From Cognataquiflexum nitidum (GTDB taxonomy: Bacteria > Bacteroidota > Bacteroidia > Cytophagales > Cyclobacteriaceae): 64,000 bases of DNA. The position numbers and the translations under genes are program-made. Each line of letters begins with the position of its first letter. Positions within the stretch are counted from its first letter, which is position 1. Shown here piece after piece: positions 9,795-19,758 of the stretch. The stretch spans positions 60,130 through 124,129 of the forward strand of contig NZ_JAKZAM010000015.1 in the NCBI RefSeq assembly GCF_022538055.1, given 5' to 3'. Below the pieces are notes generated by a model. It saw nothing but the letters and a program-made list of their open reading frames with translations, had not been told where the DNA came from and ran no database searches.

Positions 9795-10940
9795 TCATAA
9801 CAACCCAGTCCCATCTTCCAAGCTCACTTCATAAAACTTTGGAGTCACATTAAATTGGGCTTCAAAAGCAGGTTGGATATTTTCTTTGAGGGTTTTGACT
9901 TTTGCTTTTTCGACAATATTGATGGTGCAGCCACCAAATCCGCCTCCCATCATGCGGCTGCCCAATACATAATCAAGTTCCTTGGTGAAATCAACCAGAA
10001 AATCAAGTTCCTCACATGACACTTCATACAGCTTAGAAAGACCTTCGTGGGAGCCATACATTTTTTTTCCAAAACCATTCAGGTCATTTTGGTCTAATAA
10101 TTCAGAACCCGCCACAACCCTGTCGTTTTCTTCAATGATGTATTTACACCTGTCGTAAACTGTTGGGCTGATGTAAGCTTGGACAGTATCCAAGAGTGCC
10201 AAATCCATGTCCCGTAAAGATTTTATTTCCGGATTATTTTTTTTGGCCGCTAGGACACCTTCCTGACATTCCTGTCTTCTTTTGTTATAGGCAGAATCTG
10301 CCAAGGAATGCTTCACACGTGTATCAATCAGCAAAATGCTGTGATCAGGCAAGTTCAGAGGAAAATATTGGGAATCCATTGACCTGCAATCCAAGCGGAT
10401 GACATGGCCTTTTTTGCCCATCACTGAGGCAAACTGGTCCATAATGCCGCATTGAACACCTGCAAAAACATGTTCTGCCTTTTGTGCATAATGGATCAAT
10501 GAGCGGTTTGGAATATGAAAGCCAAACAAAGTATTCAAAGCAAATCCGACAGCGGCTTCCAATGCTGCAGAAGAAGAAAGTCCTGCACCCACTGGAATAT
10601 CCCCGCCAAAAACCATATCATAACCCTGAACAGCATATCCGGCTTGTTGCAATTGGGCAGTGACTCCCATGATGTAAGTCGCCCAATGACCCTTCTTTGG
10701 ACCAAAAGAATCAAGATTAAAGGCGAATTCCTCCTCAAAATCGACTGAATAAACCTTCGCTTGTCGGGTACGGTTGGCAGCGATGGCGACAATCATTTTT
10801 TTATCTATGGCTGCCGGCATCACAAAACCCTCATTGTAATCTGTATGCTCGCCGATCAGGTTGATCCTTCCTGGAGAATAAACGGTCAAAGGTTCTTTTT
10901 GGAACAAATCCTTGAAGGTGGACTCGATTAGTTTCTTCAT
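9795..10940 (-). CDS. galK: Galactokinase
   Basis: Phosphorylates alpha-D-galactose with ATP to galactose 1-phosphate, the first committed step of the Leloir pathway, in the cytoplasm. All three GHMP-kinase signatures are visible in the 381 residues: SPGRINLIGEHTDYNEG (substrate binding, near residue 21), the ATP-binding GAGLSSSAALE (near 123), and GSRMMGGGFGGCTINIV near the C-terminus. The catalytic Asp lies in CGIMDQFAS. The ATG at 10940 was chosen. A GTG at 10955 would add five residues and overlap the galM stop, so the two genes are translationally close and form a galM-galK operon. No galT is present in the window. Confidence 0.95.
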   Translation of the reverse strand: MKKLIESTFKDLFQKEPLTVYSPGRINLIGEHTDYNEGFVMPAAIDKKMIVAIAANRTRQAKVYSVDFEEEFAFNLDSFGPKKGHWATYIMGVTAQLQQAGYAVQGYDMVFGGDIPVGAGLSSSAALEAAVGFALNTLFGFHIPNRSLIHYAQKAEHVFAGVQCGIMDQFASVMGKKGHVIRLDCRSMDSQYFPLNLPDHSILLIDTRVKHSLADSAYNKRRQECQEGVLAAKKNNPEIKSLRDMDLALLDTVQAYISPTVYDRCKYIIEENDRVVAGSELLDQNDLNGFGKKMYGSHEGLSKLYEVSCEELDFLVDFTKELDYVLGSRMMGGGFGGCTINIVEKAKVKTLKENIQPAFEAQFNVTPKFYEVSLEDGTGLL

Positions 10941-10951
10941 TTTTAAAATAT

Positions 10952-12019
10952 TCACTCTGCCGTAAATACAAACTGTGTTCTCGATTGGAATATTTCTTCC
11001 GGCATCAGGAGTATGGATGGAAACTCGGGATGGTTGCAGGAGTCCGGGAAATGTTGCGTCTCCAGACAGATCGCTGTTCTTTTGCCATAAGTAAGGCCAT
11101 TTTTCCCTTTGAAATCATTTCCAAGATAATTACCGGTATACACTTGAAGTCCGAGTTCGGTGGTGGAAAGGGTCAATTTTCTCCCTGATTCTGGGTCATA
11201 AAGTACGGCGCAATCCTCAGGTTGGTTGAGGACAAAGCAATGGTCGATTCCTCCGGCAATTTCTATTTGGGGGTGTTCCCGGTGAATAGGTTCGCTGATT
11301 GGTTTTAGGTTTCTAAAGTCAAAAGGGGTCCCTCCGACGTTTGCGATTTCGCCTGTGGGCAAGCTGTTTTGGTTCATTGGAAGATATTTCTCAGCGTCTA
11401 CAAAGAATCCGTGACCCTCGATTGTTTTGGAGAAATCACCCGATAAATTAAAATAGGTGTGATTGGTGGGATTGAGGATGGTTTTTTCATCAGAACTTGC
11501 TTTATAGCTGATTTCCATCCGCCCTGTTTCATCCAAAGTATAAGTCACCCATACATCAATGGTACCAGGATAATTTTCCTCACCATCTTGGCTTTGGTAA
11601 TAAAAAGTGACTCCCACCGAATTATGGGTTTCAAATGGTTCTGATTTCCAGACTTTCTTATCCCACCCTTCCATTCCGCCATGGAGGTGAATGTCGTTTA
11701 AGTTGGACGGAAGTTCATATATTTTTCCATCTAGATGAAAGCGGTTGTCTGTAATGCGGCCTGCAACCCTTCCAACAGTCGACCCGATATAGCAATAATG
11801 ATCTTGATAATCTTTTTGAAGGTAGCCTTCCAAAGTATCAAACCCCAACACCACGTCCTCCATTTTCCCATTTCTATCAGGAACCAAAAGATGCGTCCAA
11901 GTCGCGCCATAGTTCATTACGGAAACCTCAATTTGATCGGGAATGCTGAGCGTAAATAGATGGATTTCATCTCCTTTGGGAGTAAATCCAAATGTTTTGG
12001 AGGTTAAGACAGGTTGCAT
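10952..12019 (-). CDS. galM: Aldose 1-epimerase (mutarotase)
   Basis: Interconverts the alpha and beta anomers of aldohexoses and so supplies alpha-galactose to the galactokinase encoded just downstream. The 355-residue cytoplasmic protein has the family landmarks. They are GRVAGRI near residue 85, the first catalytic-site His region (DIHLHGGMEGWDKKVW), NPTNHTYFNLSG with the catalytic His near 180, and the C-terminal CLETQHFPDSCNHPEF with the catalytic Glu. Its start lies 37 bp after the LacI-family gene, but a terminator separates them, so galMK probably has its own promoter in or near that gap. Confidence 0.95.
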   Translation of the reverse strand: MQPVLTSKTFGFTPKGDEIHLFTLSIPDQIEVSVMNYGATWTHLLVPDRNGKMEDVVLGFDTLEGYLQKDYQDHYCYIGSTVGRVAGRITDNRFHLDGKIYELPSNLNDIHLHGGMEGWDKKVWKSEPFETHNSVGVTFYYQSQDGEENYPGTIDVWVTYTLDETGRMEISYKASSDEKTILNPTNHTYFNLSGDFSKTIEGHGFFVDAEKYLPMNQNSLPTGEIANVGGTPFDFRNLKPISEPIHREHPQIEIAGGIDHCFVLNQPEDCAVLYDPESGRKLTLSTTELGLQVYTGNYLGNDFKGKNGLTYGKRTAICLETQHFPDSCNHPEFPSILLMPEEIFQSRTQFVFTAE

Positions 12020-12032
12020 AGGCTGGTTTGGG

Positions 12033-12057
12033 TATAAAAAAAGCCTTTTGAGGCTTT
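12033..12057 (-). terminator. Terminator of the LacI-family gene
   Basis: Read on the minus strand: AAAGCCT, loop CAAA, AGGCTTT, then a T run (12033-12039). It overlaps the regulator's stop codon and lies upstream of galM. Confidence 0.75.
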
Positions 12058-13081
12058 AAGTTTTTTTCTTAGATGAATTGCGGGGAACTAAGGTGGTCAA
12101 CAACACAAATGACTGCGGATCGTCAGGTACGATTTCTTCCAACTGGTCAAGTAAATGATTGGCAGCGAGTTGCCCCATTTCATATCCGGGCTGCGAAACC
12201 GTCGTGAGTGAAGGTTCTACCACTGCCGAGGTAGGGTTATTTGTAAACCCGGCAAGTGCGATTTGCTCAGGAATTTTGATGCCCTTTTCTTTTAACACTA
12301 TCATGACATCGACTGCCACAGGATCAATCATTGCAAATATTGCATCCGGTAGATCTCCGCTTTCCATCATTTCCAAGGTTACTTTGCGGTTCATCTCAGG
12401 GGTCAGGTCAGTAAAATAAACCATGCTTTCTTTTTCCGAAATACCGTATTCCGCCAAGGCTTCAAGGTAACCTTCTTTTCTCTTTTTGCTGATATATAAG
12501 TCCTCGGGTCCCGAGAAATAAGCTATTTTTCTACATCCTTGATCCAAAAGATGCTTTACTACCAAGTAGGCGCCATGTGCATCGTCCACCGTGATTTTGG
12601 AAACAGGAATTTCTTCGGTCACCCTGTCAAACATGATGAAAGGAATTCCTCGGTCATAAATGTCCTGCAGGTGTTCGTACGTTTTGGTTTCGCGGCTAAG
12701 GGAAATCAATAGACCGTCAACCTGCGAAGACACCAAAGTCCGGATGTTGGCCTTTTCCTGTTCGAAGGATTCGTTGGACTGGCATATCATAATATTATAG
12801 CCACGCTTATAAGCGGTATCCTGTATACCGCTGATATTGCTTGAGAAAAAATGGGAAGTCAATTCAGGAACTATAACACCCAAAACCTTGCTTCGGCTGA
12901 TCCTGAGACTTTGTGCCAAAAGGTTATACTGGTAATTCATACTTTTGGCCATCTCCACAATACGTTTTTTGGTATCGGGATGGAGCTCTGGCGAGTCTTT
13001 CATCGCCCGGGAAACAGTAGAGACCGACACGCCAAGTTTTTTGGCGATCTCTTTCATTGTAACCTGATGGCCTTTTTTCAT
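12056..13081 (-). CDS. LacI/GalR-family transcriptional regulator
   Basis: A 341-residue DNA-binding repressor. The N-terminal helix-turn-helix with hinge helix is clear (TMKEIAKKLGVSVSTVSRA, then MNYQYNLLAQSLR). It is followed by a periplasmic-binding-protein-like effector domain with the usual LGVIVPELTSHFF strand, SQVDGLLIS near residue 115, PFIMFDR and a C-terminal TTVSQPGYEMGQLAA. The position directly ahead of galM-galK suggests control of galactose genes by a sugar ligand, but a LacI protein may act elsewhere. It lies 25 bp downstream of the M28 peptidase gene and probably shares its transcript. Confidence 0.92.
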   Translation of the reverse strand: MKKGHQVTMKEIAKKLGVSVSTVSRAMKDSPELHPDTKKRIVEMAKSMNYQYNLLAQSLRISRSKVLGVIVPELTSHFFSSNISGIQDTAYKRGYNIMICQSNESFEQEKANIRTLVSSQVDGLLISLSRETKTYEHLQDIYDRGIPFIMFDRVTEEIPVSKITVDDAHGAYLVVKHLLDQGCRKIAYFSGPEDLYISKKRKEGYLEALAEYGISEKESMVYFTDLTPEMNRKVTLEMMESGDLPDAIFAMIDPVAVDVMIVLKEKGIKIPEQIALAGFTNNPTSAVVEPSLTTVSQPGYEMGQLAANHLLDQLEEIVPDDPQSFVLLTTLVPRNSSKKKT

Positions 13082-13106
13082 GATTTGGTGGTGGTTTTTA
13101 GGATTC

Positions 13107-14087
13107 TTATTCTTGGAATACAGTGAATAAAACTGTCTGGCCTACTGCCTTAAGCGTTCTTTTATCGATTATTTCCATATTGTCCATATGGGTATGATGG
13201 TAATGTCCAAATCCTGCCCTAGGGGAAAATTCAATAATATCTATCATTGGAATCCCCGCATCTCTATTGACAAAAACATGGTCATCGATGATTTCGGGAG
13301 CATTTTCCATGATAAAGAAGTCTGAATATCCCAATTCTGAGGCAAAATTCCATACTTTATTGACAATGTTTTTGGCATAGCGCATGGAGTTTCCCTCTTT
13401 ATAGAACCTTGCCCCCTTGGCACCGACAAGGTCTACCAGTATGCCGTAGTAGGCTGAATAGCCTGCCTGATGAGGATTTTTAGACCAATGCTGAGAACCG
13501 AGACACCACCAAATCTGGGAATTGTTTGGCCTGTTTGTATGCTCAGGCTCTCCGTCATCTTCCCCATCAAAAAGTATAAAATCTATCCCTATTTGAGGTT
13601 TTTGCTCCGAAATGCTGATAATCCTAGCTATCTCCAATAGTACACCTACACCCGACCCCCCATCATTGGCACCATCTATTGGTTCGTCAATTCTTTCGGT
13701 GTCCTTGTCGGCGATTCTTCTTGTATCCCAATGGGCAGCCAATAAAACCCGTTTCTTTGCTGAGGGATTATATGAAGCGATGACATTGGTCAAATTCCAC
13801 AATTGGTTATCGTAAGTTTTGGCCTGAAAATCTTGTGTCTGAACGTCCAACCCAAAGCTTTCGAATTTTTGGACAAACCACTCTTTTGTTTTTTTATGCG
13901 GTTCCGTATTGGGAACTCTTGGGCCAAAATCCACTTGTTTTTGAATGTAGGCATAAGCAGAGTCGGCCACAAAATCAGGTACAGGTTTGTATACAATAGG
14001 CACTTGAACAGTGTCTGTTGTTTTGTCTCCGCTACAAGACCAAAGTAAGATGAATGCAAGAATGTATATTCCCCAACTACTCCTCAT
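13107..14087 (-). CDS. M28-family zinc peptidase / glutaminyl-peptide cyclotransferase-like lipoprotein
   Basis: The 326-residue protein has a lipoprotein signal (AFILLWSC, Cys about residue 18), so a periplasmic membrane-anchored enzyme is expected. The M28 metal ligands are visible in order: AAHWDTR (His), DGANDGGSG (Asp), LFDGEDDGE (Glu), LVDLVGAKG (Asp) and HYHHTHMD (His). The overall length and the tryptophan-rich WWCLGSQHW insert resemble bacterial glutaminyl cyclases, which belong to the same fold, so either aminopeptidase or cyclase activity is possible. Its start overlaps the cysS end by 11 bp, so the two are co-transcribed. Confidence 0.85.
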   Translation of the reverse strand: MRSSWGIYILAFILLWSCSGDKTTDTVQVPIVYKPVPDFVADSAYAYIQKQVDFGPRVPNTEPHKKTKEWFVQKFESFGLDVQTQDFQAKTYDNQLWNLTNVIASYNPSAKKRVLLAAHWDTRRIADKDTERIDEPIDGANDGGSGVGVLLEIARIISISEQKPQIGIDFILFDGEDDGEPEHTNRPNNSQIWWCLGSQHWSKNPHQAGYSAYYGILVDLVGAKGARFYKEGNSMRYAKNIVNKVWNFASELGYSDFFIMENAPEIIDDHVFVNRDAGIPMIDIIEFSPRAGFGHYHHTHMDNMEIIDKRTLKAVGQTVLFTVFQE

Positions 14088-15567
14088 ATGCCCAATCGAT
14101 TTTGTCTTTCATGTCTTTAACCACTATTCCCAAATCTTTCAATCCATTCCGGATCTCATCCACTTTATCATAGTTGCGGGCTGTTTTTGATTCGGAGTAA
14201 AGCTTCAATAGAACATCCAAAAACCCTTCTTGGTTATTGGCTACCTCTTCTTTTAGACCCAATATTTTTTCAACAAAAATTACATAGGTCTGGATCATTT
14301 GGTCAAAAATATCCTTACCAAATACAGCTACATGCAACTGACCGGTATAGATAGAATTGATTTTTTTCAGCAAATTGAAAATATGACCAATGGCCTGAGC
14401 TGTATTGAAGTCATCATCCATCGCACGGTAAGCGTTGCTGATGCTGCTTAGGACCTGCTTGATCTGATCTGTATCCAATGCCATGGTATCCGCGGCTACA
14501 AATTCGAGTTTCTTCGCAATCCGTAAACCATTGATGATTTTTTTATATCCTTTTTGGGCGGCTTTCAGGGCATCATTGGAGAAATCCAAGGTGGACCGAT
14601 AATGTGCCGTCAGTATGAAATAACGAATGGTCATCGGGCTGTAGGCCTGCTCCAAAAGTTTGTGGTCTCCTTTGAAAAGCTCCTGAAGGGTAATGAAATT
14701 ACCCAATGATTTGCCCATCTTCTGCCCGTTGATGGTGATCATATTGTTATGCATCCAATACTTGGCCGGATCCTGATGATTACAGGCATTGCCTTGCGCT
14801 ATTTCACATTCATGGTGCGGAAACATCAAATCCATCCCGCCTCCGTGGATGTCAAACAGCTTTCCAAGGTACTTCGAACTCATGGCCGTACACTCGAGGT
14901 GCCAACCCGGGAAGCCCATGCCCCAAGGAGATTCCCATTTCATCAGATGCTCGGGAGAAGCATTTTTCCACAAAGCAAAATCAACAGAATTTCTTTTCTC
15001 ACCCTGTCCGTCAAGGTCACGGCTTCCGCTGATCAGCTCATCCAAAACCCGACCTGAAAGCTTTCCATATTCGTACGTTTCATTGTATTTCAATACATCA
15101 AAATATACCGAACCATTGACCACATACGCCAAACCTTCTTTCAAAATGTTCTCGACCAAAGTGATCTGCTCAGGAATATGCCCGGTCGCCCGAGGTTCAA
15201 TGCTCGGTTTCCATGTATTGAGCGCCTCCATATCCCTGTGGTAAGTGTCAGTATATTGCTGTGCCACTTCCATCGGTTCCAATTGCTCCAATTTGGCTTT
15301 TTTGGCAATCTTGTCCTCGCCCTCATCTGCATCACCCTGCAAATGTCCTACATCTGTGATGTTGCGGACATAGCGTACACGATAGCCAAGATGTGTAAGG
15401 TATCTATTGACAGTATCAAAGGTGATTGCCGGTCTCGCATGGCCAAGGTGCGCATCTCCGTATACGGTAGGACCGCATACATACATACCAACAAAAGGCG
15501 GGTTGATCGGTTCAAAATCTTCTTTCTTGCGGGAAAGAGTGTTGTAGATTTTTAGATTATGAGTCAT
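14077..15567 (-). CDS. cysS: Cysteine--tRNA ligase
   Basis: Charges tRNA(Cys) with cysteine using ATP. The 496 residues are normal length. The class I signatures are present: the HIGH-like motif in [11 protein letters not shown] near residue 38 and KMGKSLGNF near 275. The zinc site is recognisable from Cys in [18 protein letters not shown] and HHECEIAQ. The C-terminal helical anticodon-binding and DALR-like region contains the [13 protein letters not shown] motif. It is the first gene of a minus-strand run continuing into the M28 peptidase and LacI regulator. Confidence 0.97.
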   Translation of the reverse strand: MTHNLKIYNTLSRKKEDFEPINPPFVGMYVCGPTVYGDAHLGHARPAITFDTVNRYLTHLGYRVRYVRNITDVGHLQGDADEGEDKIAKKAKLEQLEPMEVAQQYTDTYHRDMEALNTWKPSIEPRATGHIPEQITLVENILKEGLAYVVNGSVYFDVLKYNETYEYGKLSGRVLDELISGSRDLDGQGEKRNSVDFALWKNASPEHLMKWESPWGMGFPGWHLECTAMSSKYLGKLFDIHGGGMDLMFPHHECEIAQGNACNHQDPAKYWMHNNMITINGQKMGKSLGNFITLQELFKGDHKLLEQAYSPMTIRYFILTAHYRSTLDFSNDALKAAQKGYKKIINGLRIAKKLEFVAADTMALDTDQIKQVLSSISNAYRAMDDDFNTAQAIGHIFNLLKKINSIYTGQLHVAVFGKDIFDQMIQTYVIFVEKILGLKEEVANNQEGFLDVLLKLYSESKTARNYDKVDEIRNGLKDLGIVVKDMKDKIDWAYEE

Positions 15568-15670
15568 ATTATAAGGGTACGGAATACCAAAGAATAAAGG
15601 TATTTAAAATGAAGACGCAAAATAGAAAATAGAAATCGGGAATGAAAAGAAATGGGTTGAGATGAAGGAT

Positions 15671-15886
15671 TTAATAGAACTCTGATTCTATGTCAGTAAT
15701 CCAAAATTCTACTTCAAACGGGTCGGAAGACGGAAGTACCGGATATTTTAGTCTCTTGTCATGAAATTGATTAAATCATCATTTTTACTAGTGTCTCGGG
15801 AAATGAAAATAATGGTTTTTTGAGGAATGGATATTCTCTCAAATTATTTATCGGGTTTTGTTGGTTTTACTTTGAGTTTCTAAATT
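15671..15886 (-). pseudogene. Possible remnant of a small frameshifted gene in the cysS-purH gap
   Basis: The 396-bp gap between cysS and purH holds a stretch whose minus-strand translation looks protein-like only when one stop and one frame change are allowed: FERISIPQKTIIFISRD, KNDDLINF, then after a frame change HDKRLKYPVLPSSDPFEVEF and WITDIESEFY ending at a TAA (15671). No homology was recognised. It may be a decayed small gene or chance. The rest of the gap holds the purH terminator and presumably the cysS promoter. Confidence 0.3.
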
Positions 15887-15899
15887 TTTCGAGGTTGTA

Positions 15900-15936
15900 A
15901 AAAGAAAAGACCGTCTGAAATATTTTCAAACGGTCT
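15900..15936 (-). terminator. Terminator downstream of purH
   Basis: An inverted repeat (AGACCGT and ACGGTCT with inner TGAAA/TTTCA pairs) lies 28 bp past the purH stop. On the minus strand it is followed by a T-rich tract. Confidence 0.75.
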
Positions 15937-15963
15937 CCTCTCTCGCTTCTAATCTCTCGCTTC

Positions 15964-17490
15964 TTAATGCTTGAAATGCCTCACACCCGTCATCACCATA
16001 CTCATTCCATGTGCATCGCAAAAGGCGATACTGTCTTGGTCCTTGATGGATCCGCCAGGTTGGACGACAGCTGTGATGCCTGCTTCATGTGCGATTTCCA
16101 CACAATCAGGGAAAGGGAAAAATGCATCTGAAGCCATGACGGCACCTTTCAGCTCAAAGCCAAAAGATTTTGCCTTCTCGATCGCTTGTCTCAGTGCGTC
16201 CACCCTTGATGTCTGTCCAACTCCCGAAGCAAACAATTGGTTGCTGTTGCTCAGGATGATGGTGTTGGATTTGGTATGCTTGCAGACTTTGGCAGCAAAT
16301 ACCAATGCGTCCTGTTCTTCGTCAGTTGGCGTGATTTTGGTCATCACTTTGAAGTCGGCTTTGGTTTCGGTCTTAAGATCTTTGTCCTGTTCGATGATGC
16401 CATTGAGCAAAGTTTTGATTTGCTTGGTGCCCTCGATCTGTATTTTTTGCCTGAGAAGGATTCTGTTTTTCTTCCCTTTGAGCAATGTCAAAGCCTCTTC
16501 GTCAAAAGATGGGGCGATCAAGACTTCAAAGAAAAGACTGTGCATTTCCTCGGCTGCCGCGAGGTCTACATTTTGGTTGGTGATCAAAACACCCCCAAAG
16601 GCGGAAGTGGTATCCGCTTCAAATGCTTTTTTGTAAGCTTCCTGAACAGTTTTGGCAGTAGCCACCCCGCAGGCATTGGTATGTTTTAGGATTGCAAATG
16701 CCGTTTCTCCTTCAAATTCCGCAATCAAAGCCACTGCAGCATCTACGTCCACCAAGTTGTTGTAGGAAAGTTCTTTTCCATTCAATTGGTCAAACAATGC
16801 CTCCATATCTCCATAAAAATGGGCTCCTTGATGCGGGTTTTCTCCGTAGCGCAAAGCCTTGGCTTTTGTTTCGGAGATTTTGAGGGCAGGGATACTTTCA
16901 GATTGGTTGAAAAAGTTGAAAATATGGGTGTCATAATTGGAGGAAACCTGAAAAGCCTGCGCCGCAAAATAGCGACGGTCATCCAAAGTCGTTGCGCCAT
17001 CTTGTTTCGACAGCCTTTCTTCCAATTCGCCATATTGTGCTTTGGAAGCAATGATGACTACATCCTTGAAGTTTTTGGCTGCTGCACGGATGAGGGAAAT
17101 GCCTCCGATGTCTATTTTTTCGATGATATCAGTTTCGGATGCTCCTGAGGCGACCGTTTCTTCAAATGGATACAAGTCAACAATCACCAGGTCAATGGCA
17201 GGAATATCAAACTCAGCAGCTTGGGAAATATCCCCGGAATGGTCTCTTCGGTGGAGGATTCCTCCAAATATTTTTGGGTGAAGTGTTTTTACCCTGCCTC
17301 CAAAGATGGAAGGATAACCCGTCAGTTCCTCCACGGGGATGACTTCAGCACCTTGTTGTTCGATAAAAGCCTGGGTGCCGCCGGTGGAGTATATGGTTAC
17401 TCCTTGTGCTTTCAGTTGGGCAATGATAGGTTCAAGATTGTCTTTGTAATAGACCGAAATGAGGGCGGATTGTATTTTTTTGGTAGCCAT
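15964..17490 (-). CDS. purH: Bifunctional AICAR formyltransferase / IMP cyclohydrolase
   Basis: Catalyses the last two steps of purine synthesis: formylation of AICAR with 10-formyl-THF and ring closure to IMP. Of 508 residues, the N-terminal 190 form the MGS-like cyclohydrolase domain (YSTGGTQAFIEQQG, GGRVKTLHPKIFGGIL). The rest is the transformylase, with ALRYGENPHQ near residue 215 and the catalytic KHTNACGVA near 265. The end, near SDAFFPFPDCVE and AITAVVQPGGSIKD, is intact. purN follows upstream on the same strand, 108 bp away. Confidence 0.97.
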   Translation of the reverse strand: MATKKIQSALISVYYKDNLEPIIAQLKAQGVTIYSTGGTQAFIEQQGAEVIPVEELTGYPSIFGGRVKTLHPKIFGGILHRRDHSGDISQAAEFDIPAIDLVIVDLYPFEETVASGASETDIIEKIDIGGISLIRAAAKNFKDVVIIASKAQYGELEERLSKQDGATTLDDRRYFAAQAFQVSSNYDTHIFNFFNQSESIPALKISETKAKALRYGENPHQGAHFYGDMEALFDQLNGKELSYNNLVDVDAAVALIAEFEGETAFAILKHTNACGVATAKTVQEAYKKAFEADTTSAFGGVLITNQNVDLAAAEEMHSLFFEVLIAPSFDEEALTLLKGKKNRILLRQKIQIEGTKQIKTLLNGIIEQDKDLKTETKADFKVMTKITPTDEEQDALVFAAKVCKHTKSNTIILSNSNQLFASGVGQTSRVDALRQAIEKAKSFGFELKGAVMASDAFFPFPDCVEIAHEAGITAVVQPGGSIKDQDSIAFCDAHGMSMVMTGVRHFKH

Positions 17491-17598
17491 GTTTAATTGA
17501 ATCCCACAAAGGCACTAAGTCACAAAGAAAATAGTGTGCAGAGAGGATGAGTTATATGGAGAATTTTTTGAAGTCGCAAAGGTAGGAAAACCAAGGGA

Positions 17599-18156
17599 TT
17601 ATAGCAGGCTTTCAATCACATTTGGGAAGTATTTGTGCTCGAGTTGGTGGACTTTGTGAGCGATATCGTCGGGGCTATCTGTAGGACTTACCGATACAGC
17701 GGCTTGAAAGATGATTTTTCCTTCGTCATAATGTTCATTGACCAAGTGTATCGTGATTCCTGTTTCAGCATCCCCTGCATCTTTCACAGCTTGGTGGACA
17801 TGGGCACCATACATTCCTTTTCCTCCGTAGTTTGGCAATAGGGCAGGGTGGATGTTAACGATTTGATTTGGGAAAGTTTGAATGAGATTGTCGGGAATTT
17901 TGAGAAGGAAGCCCGCCAATACTACCAAATCGACTCCTAAGGTCTGGAGTTGGTCTGTTAGTATTCCGGATTCAAGTTCTGATTTTGAAAAACTGTGTGT
18001 AGGAACTTGGAATTTCTTAGCCCTTTCCAATACAAATGCATCTTTTTTGTTAGAAGCCACAAGGACCACTTGGCCTTTTGAGGAGCTTTGGAAATACTCC
18101 ATGATCTTTTCGGCATTGGTACCGCTACCGGAAGCTAGGATGGCTATTTTTTTCAA
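17599..18156 (-). CDS. purN: Phosphoribosylglycinamide formyltransferase (GART 1)
   Basis: Transfers a formyl group from 10-formyl-THF to GAR, the third step of purine synthesis. The 185-residue protein has the phosphate-binding loop ASGSGTNAEKIMEYF at the N-terminus, the catalytic NIHPALLPNYGGKG with conserved Asn and His near residue 103, and the TGITIHLVNEHYDEGKII block with the catalytic Asp near 140. The length is typical. It lies upstream of purH on the same strand and may be co-transcribed with it. Nothing else was seen in the 180 bp between it and the ATPase gene. Confidence 0.95.
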   Translation of the reverse strand: MKKIAILASGSGTNAEKIMEYFQSSSKGQVVLVASNKKDAFVLERAKKFQVPTHSFSKSELESGILTDQLQTLGVDLVVLAGFLLKIPDNLIQTFPNQIVNIHPALLPNYGGKGMYGAHVHQAVKDAGDAETGITIHLVNEHYDEGKIIFQAAVSVSPTDSPDDIAHKVHQLEHKYFPNVIESLL

Positions 18157-18336
18157 GATTGCTTGGTTTTTTTTGAAGCTGTAAAAATATAGGATTGAAA
18201 TAGAAAACTTGACCTTATCATTTGAAATTTACAAGGTCCTTATAGATTTAGCCCTGAGCAGGGTGCTCTTTTTCAAGATTATGGTGGAAAAGAGTATTTG
18301 GGAAGGAATCAACCATCCCAAATCTCTAAATTTAAA

Positions 18337-19533
18337 TCAATACAAAAACCCAAATAGCCACAAGGGGATTTTTTTACCAAAGCCGATTTCAATTTCGTCT
18401 AATGCAAGGTGGCTGTTTTCCAGGTCCTTGATTTGCTCAAAGCCTTTGTTTTTACCACCTACTTCGAAAATGTATTTTCCTTCAACCAAGAAATCCCCGT
18501 CCTTACTCAGGCTGATATCGCTCCCCGAGTTAGAGATTTGGTTGATAAAAAACGTTTCCCTGACTGCCCCAACATTGACTTCTGCCTGTAACGCATAAGT
18601 GAAATTTGGATTCTCAAAATAGATCTTATCAGGTTTTTGCAGACTCCCCATACTCTTGCCTGTCATATTGATCATCCTGATGATTTTGGCATCTTGGAGA
18701 TGGTGTAGAAATAGATAAACCGTATTTCTTCCCAAGCCCAATTTCTCAGCAATTTTAGAAATATTGGGTTCGAAAGGTGCAGATGCTGCAATTACCCCCA
18801 ATAGCCTTTTAATCTTTGCTACATTGCCGGCACTGTAATCTTGTGCAAAAGAAAGATCAGTTTCCAACACGGTATTGAGAATCTGGATAATGCGTGATGG
18901 GAAGCTTTCTGGCGATAAATTAGCCGCAAACGGGAAATAGCCATTTTTCAAGTAGGTCTTGAAATAAGGCAAAGGATGGATTTTTTTTGAAATCTCAGCC
19001 GCAATCTCTTGGTGATTAATCAAAACATCTTCCAGACTAATCTTCTCAAACCCAAATTTTTGGGTAAAATTTAGGTATTCCCTAAATGACATCCCTTCAA
19101 GATCTTGAACTGCTAATCTCCTGCTCAGGTCCGATTCACCACGGTACAGATCTAATGCTGACGAACTGGTGAAGAAAACCTGAAGACTCGGAAACCCATC
19201 GTAAATTAACTTCAATTCCCTAGACCAATTTGGGTATTTGTGTACTTCATCTATCAGCAATAGCTTTCCCTCATTCGCATACCAAATACCCGCCAAGTTA
19301 AATAAACTGTTGGTATAGAAATAGGGATGATCAGCAGTAACATACAATGCCTTAGGTTTTTCGGGATACTGGTATGCCATGTATTGCAGCAGGATTGTTG
19401 TTTTTCCAACGCCTCTCAATCCCTTCAGACCTAACAATCTTTCATTGACCATAAGATCCTTCAATAGATACCTTGACCAATTATCAGATATTTGGTTAAG
19501 GATATTTGCTTGAAAATTGAGTAACTCTTCCAT
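18337..19533 (-). CDS. AAA+ ATPase with DUF4143 domain
   Basis: A 398-residue member of the large, poorly characterised DUF4143 ATPase group. Walker A is GLRGVGKTTILLQ near residue 38 and Walker B is KLLLIDEVHK near 92. A sensor-like FFTSSSALDL follows. The C-terminal half has a winged-helix-like stretch (KIAEKLGLGRNTVYLFL) and a nuclease-fold-like end with VGAVRETFFINQ and DFLVEGKYIFEVGGK. Function is unknown; such genes scatter by horizontal transfer. An AT-rich upstream region contains a perfect palindrome. A second, divergent member of the same group lies at 26797-27921. Confidence 0.88.
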   Translation of the reverse strand: MEELLNFQANILNQISDNWSRYLLKDLMVNERLLGLKGLRGVGKTTILLQYMAYQYPEKPKALYVTADHPYFYTNSLFNLAGIWYANEGKLLLIDEVHKYPNWSRELKLIYDGFPSLQVFFTSSSALDLYRGESDLSRRLAVQDLEGMSFREYLNFTQKFGFEKISLEDVLINHQEIAAEISKKIHPLPYFKTYLKNGYFPFAANLSPESFPSRIIQILNTVLETDLSFAQDYSAGNVAKIKRLLGVIAASAPFEPNISKIAEKLGLGRNTVYLFLHHLQDAKIIRMINMTGKSMGSLQKPDKIYFENPNFTYALQAEVNVGAVRETFFINQISNSGSDISLSKDGDFLVEGKYIFEVGGKNKGFEQIKDLENSHLALDEIEIGFGKKIPLWLFGFLY

Positions 19534-19633
19534 TATTGTTTCAGGTTCAAAACAAAATTAATGAATAAATGTATTGAATTCAAAACAAATTAATAAAATT
19601 AATGTTTTGAATACAATACAATTTTATACCACA

Positions 19634-19655
19634 ATTGTTTTGAAATCAAAACAAT
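19634..19655. promoter_or_regulatory. Palindrome upstream of the DUF4143 ATPase gene (candidate operator)
   Basis: ATTGTTTTGA and TCAAAACAAT arms, 10 bp each and perfect, separated by AA, about 100 bp ahead of the ATPase start. Related fragments (TTCAAAACAAA) recur at about 19535-19590. A regulator-binding site is an inference. Confidence 0.4.
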
Positions 19656-19758
19656 ATTCAATGTCTCGTCTCTCGTCTCTCGCTTCTGATATCTCATTCC
19701 GATAGCGGAACTCAAGTCTCATTCCGATAGCTATCGGAACTCACATCTCACATCTCTT

